Positions 13,530-15,643 of a DNA stretch of 15,643 nt are shown piece after piece; position 1 is the stretch's first letter; each line of letters starts with the position of its first letter. The notes under the pieces were generated by a model. That model worked only from the letters and a program-made list of their open reading frames with translations. It ran no database searches and was not told where the DNA came from. Both the position numbers and the translations under genes were made by a program. This DNA comes from an uncultured Sphingobacteriales bacterium (GTDB taxonomy: Bacteria > Bacteroidota > Bacteroidia > Chitinophagales > Chitinophagaceae). Location of the stretch: the NCBI GenBank assembly GCA_946887085.1, contig CAMPKG010000033.1, forward strand, positions 1 through 15,643. The letters run 5' to 3'.

Positions 13530-15035
13530 TCACCGTCGGGAGCTATCACGCTTTCCGGGGGAATTGCGGTTGGTGGAGTTCTTGTCAGTCTTAGGTACGG
13601 GCTCGAAGTCAATGGTATTTTCCCAACCGGGTTTCAAGTTAATAATTGTTTGATAAGGTATCACCAGCTCTGGCTGAAGTTTGGCAAACAGGTCGCCCGT
13701 ATCCCAAACGCCATTGCCGTTCCTGTCAACAATGATGCGCAGGCTATAGTTCCCCGGCTGCAGGCGGGTTAGCTTCACCATCGTGTCCGTCACCGGCTTG
13801 TTGTATACTGTATCATTACCGGTCTGCACCATCAGGATGTACAAGGTGCTATCGTATTTTGCCGGAAGGTGAATATTCAGCTTTCCATAATCATCATCGC
13901 TCTTTGTTCGGAAGACGAATTTCGAGGGCATAGCGTCGGTCATTGCTGTATCTTTCGCAAAGCCCTTCAGCAGCCTCAACGTATATAAGGTGTTTTCCTT
14001 CCAGGCCGAATTCAAGAGCAATACCTCTTCATGCACAGTATCAAAATCTACCGTAAACTCCGTTTCAATATCGATGTCAGAGCTGTCATAAGTAAGGAAT
14101 ATACGGCTGACGTTAAAGCTGTCTACCGGCTTGTTGAAAGTAATGAATACCGGCTTTGTAATGTCTACTGTCCGTTTGCGGCGATCGGAAGTATCGACAG
14201 CGACGCTGTAAAAAAAGCCCTCCTGGTTGTTACGCGAGCGTGCAGCTGAAATGCGTTTTCCAAGCGTTGCAGAAGTATCTATAGTAGCGGTATCTAAAAC
14301 CGGCTCACTGAACAGTCTAAGTACTATTGGATCTGCAAAGCTGTCTACCGGCACCACGATACTGTCTATAAAGGCTATCTGTTCTTCGCCTCCATCGTAG
14401 ATCAGGTTATTATTCTTATCCTTCAGCGCATAGATGCGGAATGAGCGGTGAGGTAGGCCGGCCAGTACAAAGTTGCCGGGGCCGTTGGTTGTGGCGACGT
14501 ACTCGGGTCTTTCGCGCACAACGGCACTGTCAGAAACGCCTGAGCTATACAACAGAACCTTAGTACCGGTATCGGGCAAACCCGTGGAGGCATTGAAAAC
14601 ACGTCCGCCAAGTTTCAGCGAATCGAAATAGCTTGTGGTACTGAAGGTGTAAACGTAGTTGGCGAAAATGTTGTTCTCGTGAAGATCGCCGATGGCCCGG
14701 CCAAATGAAACCCGGTAGGTCGTACTATCGCGGAGCAATGAGTCCGGTATGCTGACTGTTACGCGGCGGCCGATATTTACGACGCTTATGGGCATGCGCA
14801 ATAAAGGGGATACCTGCACTTCCGACAGGGCATTGTTGAGATTGAGGAATTCATTGAAACGCAGATCGATCTTAGTAACCCTTGTATTGAGCAAAGAGTC
14901 GGCCGGCGATATCGAAACCAGCTTAGGCGGTGTCACATCTTTCTTGCCACCACTGGGTGGTACTATATTGGCGCAACCGGAAACAGTAAAAACCAAGGCT
15001 ATATATAATAAAATCCGTAGCTGGCTGATCTTCAT
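13530..15035 (-). CDS. Ig-like (SbsA/Big_5) domain lipoprotein
   Basis: From the ATG at 15035 the protein has 501 residues. It begins with a lipoprotein signal ending in FTVSGC, so Cys21 would be lipidated and the protein tethered to an envelope membrane. An SbsA-type Ig-like domain (about 34-133) follows, starting VTPPKLVSISPADS. The middle part (about 140-240) looks like a carboxypeptidase-regulatory-type beta sandwich, and a second Ig-like region covers about 290-377. Two Asp/Asn loops, DKNNNLIYDGGE (206-217) and DRNGNGVWDTGD (437-448), look like calcium-binding or structural turns. The tail (about 480-501) is Lys/Asn/Ser/Arg-rich. Proteins of this architecture are widespread in Bacteroidota but have no assigned function. 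A TTG nine bases upstream is a less likely start. It is followed by the S9 peptidase gene. Confidence 0.87.
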   Translation of the reverse strand: MKISQLRILLYIALVFTVSGCANIVPPSGGKKDVTPPKLVSISPADSLLNTRVTKIDLRFNEFLNLNNALSEVQVSPLLRMPISVVNIGRRVTVSIPDSLLRDSTTYRVSFGRAIGDLHENNIFANYVYTFSTTSYFDSLKLGGRVFNASTGLPDTGTKVLLYSSGVSDSAVVRERPEYVATTNGPGNFVLAGLPHRSFRIYALKDKNNNLIYDGGEEQIAFIDSIVVPVDSFADPIVLRLFSEPVLDTATIDTSATLGKRISAARSRNNQEGFFYSVAVDTSDRRKRTVDITKPVFITFNKPVDSFNVSRIFLTYDSSDIDIETEFTVDFDTVHEEVLLLNSAWKENTLYTLRLLKGFAKDTAMTDAMPSKFVFRTKSDDDYGKLNIHLPAKYDSTLYILMVQTGNDTVYNKPVTDTMVKLTRLQPGNYSLRIIVDRNGNGVWDTGDLFAKLQPELVIPYQTIINLKPGWENTIDFEPVPKTDKNSTNRNSPGKRDSSRR

Positions 15036-15041
15036 CGGGCT

Positions 15042-15049
15042 CAAAAATA
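15042..15049 (-). promoter_or_regulatory. Possible -7 element of the Ig-like lipoprotein gene
   Basis: On the minus strand TATTTTTG fits TAnnTTTG exactly, but it lies only 7 bp before the ATG at 15035, so a start here would give an almost leaderless transcript. No TTG at a suitable distance accompanies it. It may be a chance match. Confidence 0.25.
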
Positions 15050-15092
15050 ATATTTCAAGGTTGTTTTACGGATTTTGTTCTTGAATATGTGG

Positions 15093-15100
15093 TAGGTTTG
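15093..15100 (+). promoter_or_regulatory. Candidate -7 element of the glutathione peroxidase gene
   Basis: TAGGTTTG matches TAnnTTTG perfectly, 30 bp before the ATG at 15130, predicting a transcript start near 15107. A TTTG at 15074-15077 is 15 bp upstream, slightly closer than the usual 17-23 bp. Confidence 0.5.
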
Positions 15101-15129
15101 TACTGAATTTAACGAATTACAACCAGGTT

Positions 15130-15643
15130 ATGATGTTGAGCATATTCCTATTTCTGAAGTTATTGTTCTTTATCCCCTCGCCTGCCGAAGAAGACGGGAT
15201 AGTGCCGAAAAGCATTTACGAGTTCAATCTCGAGGCTTTAGAAGGCGGCACCATTGATTTCTCGAAATTCAAGGGCAAGAAAATACTGATAGTGAATACT
15301 GCTTCTGAGTGCGGTTATACACCTCAATATGAAGGCTTGCAGAAACTGCATGAACAATACAAAGACAAGCTGGTGATCGTCGGCTTTCCTACAAACGATT
15401 TCGGCAAACAAGAACCAGGCAGCAATGCGGAAATAGCCAGCTTCTGCAAAAAAAATTACGGCGTTAGCTTCCCAATGGCAGCAAAGATATCTGTAAAGGG
15501 CGACGACACTTCACCACTTTACCTCTGGCTAACAAAGAAAGAATACAACGGCTTCGATAACAGCTCTGTGAAATGGAACTTCCAGAAATACCTGATCAAT
15601 GAGCAGGGGGAACTGATCGGAATTTTCAACTCCAAAGTAAAAC
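15130..15643 (+). CDS. Glutathione peroxidase family protein, exported, Cys-type (3' end outside window)
   Basis: The frame runs from ATGATG at 15130 off the right edge; 171 codons are visible, nearly the whole domain. It has NTASECGYTPQYEGL with the peroxidatic Cys61, GFPTNDFGKQEPGS with Gln94, and KWNFQKYL with Trp149, the Cys-Gln-Trp triad of the family. Cys106, 45 residues after Cys61, is a likely resolving cysteine, the pattern of thioredoxin-dependent bacterial and insect enzymes; this suggests that the reductant is not glutathione. The peroxidatic residue is Cys, not selenocysteine. An N-terminal hydrophobic stretch (MMLSIFLFLKLLFFIPSPA) looks like a signal peptide, so it may protect the periplasm from peroxides. 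Either Met codon could start it. Confidence 0.9.
   Translation, partial: MMLSIFLFLKLLFFIPSPAEEDGIVPKSIYEFNLEALEGGTIDFSKFKGKKILIVNTASECGYTPQYEGLQKLHEQYKDKLVIVGFPTNDFGKQEPGSNAEIASFCKKNYGVSFPMAAKISVKGDDTSPLYLWLTKKEYNGFDNSSVKWNFQKYLINEQGELIGIFNSKVK

Overview
The window reads as a chromosomal segment from a member of the Bacteroidota, most likely of the Chitinophagaceae type; the family-level call is an inference. The support is: a protein with a type IX secretion (T9SS) C-terminal sorting domain; an SbsA-type Ig-like lipoprotein; a membrane-anchored coiled-coil regulator with a C-terminal HTH; several perfect TAnnTTTG -7 promoter elements and little Shine-Dalgarno signal; and exported proteins whose predicted mature N-terminus is Gln. 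LpxK shows that the cell makes lipid A. I see no rRNA, tRNA, CRISPR array, insertion sequence, phage gene or integration scar, and no intergenic gap longer than about 165 bp.

Layout. 1-549 (+) is the 3' end of a membrane-tethered regulator. It meets a two-gene minus-strand unit (an A-type Fe-S carrier followed by an exported MORN-like repeat protein) at a bidirectional terminator. frr (+), divergent from the Fe-S carrier, is followed by its own terminator and then a sterol desaturase/fatty acid hydroxylase-family membrane protein (+). That gene ends one base from the stop of a convergent EVE-domain gene (-).

From about 8965 down to 3827 runs a compact minus-strand cluster: ftcD-like glutamate formimidoyltransferase, lpxK (4-bp overlap), rnr/RNase R (20-bp overlap) and a short-chain polyprenyl diphosphate synthase (3-bp gap). 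It ends at a GC-rich hairpin. The four genes have unrelated jobs (one-carbon metabolism, lipid A, RNA decay, isoprenoids), so the tight packing suggests co-expression rather than one pathway.

A T9SS-exported protein (+) of unknown function follows, ending at a 12-bp-stem bidirectional terminator shared with exonuclease III (-), which lies 1 bp downstream of a membrane-anchored haem-binding protein. Next are an S9 prolyl-oligopeptidase-family peptidase (-) and, 33 bp upstream of it, a large Ig-like lipoprotein (-). The window ends inside an exported Cys-type glutathione peroxidase (+) running off the right edge.

Overall this is mostly housekeeping plus envelope genes. I did not find a clear novel multi-gene system. 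The most interesting points are the coupled ftcD-lpxK-rnr-prenyl synthase arrangement, overlapping regulatory signals at gene junctions, and a few envelope proteins with unknown substrates.
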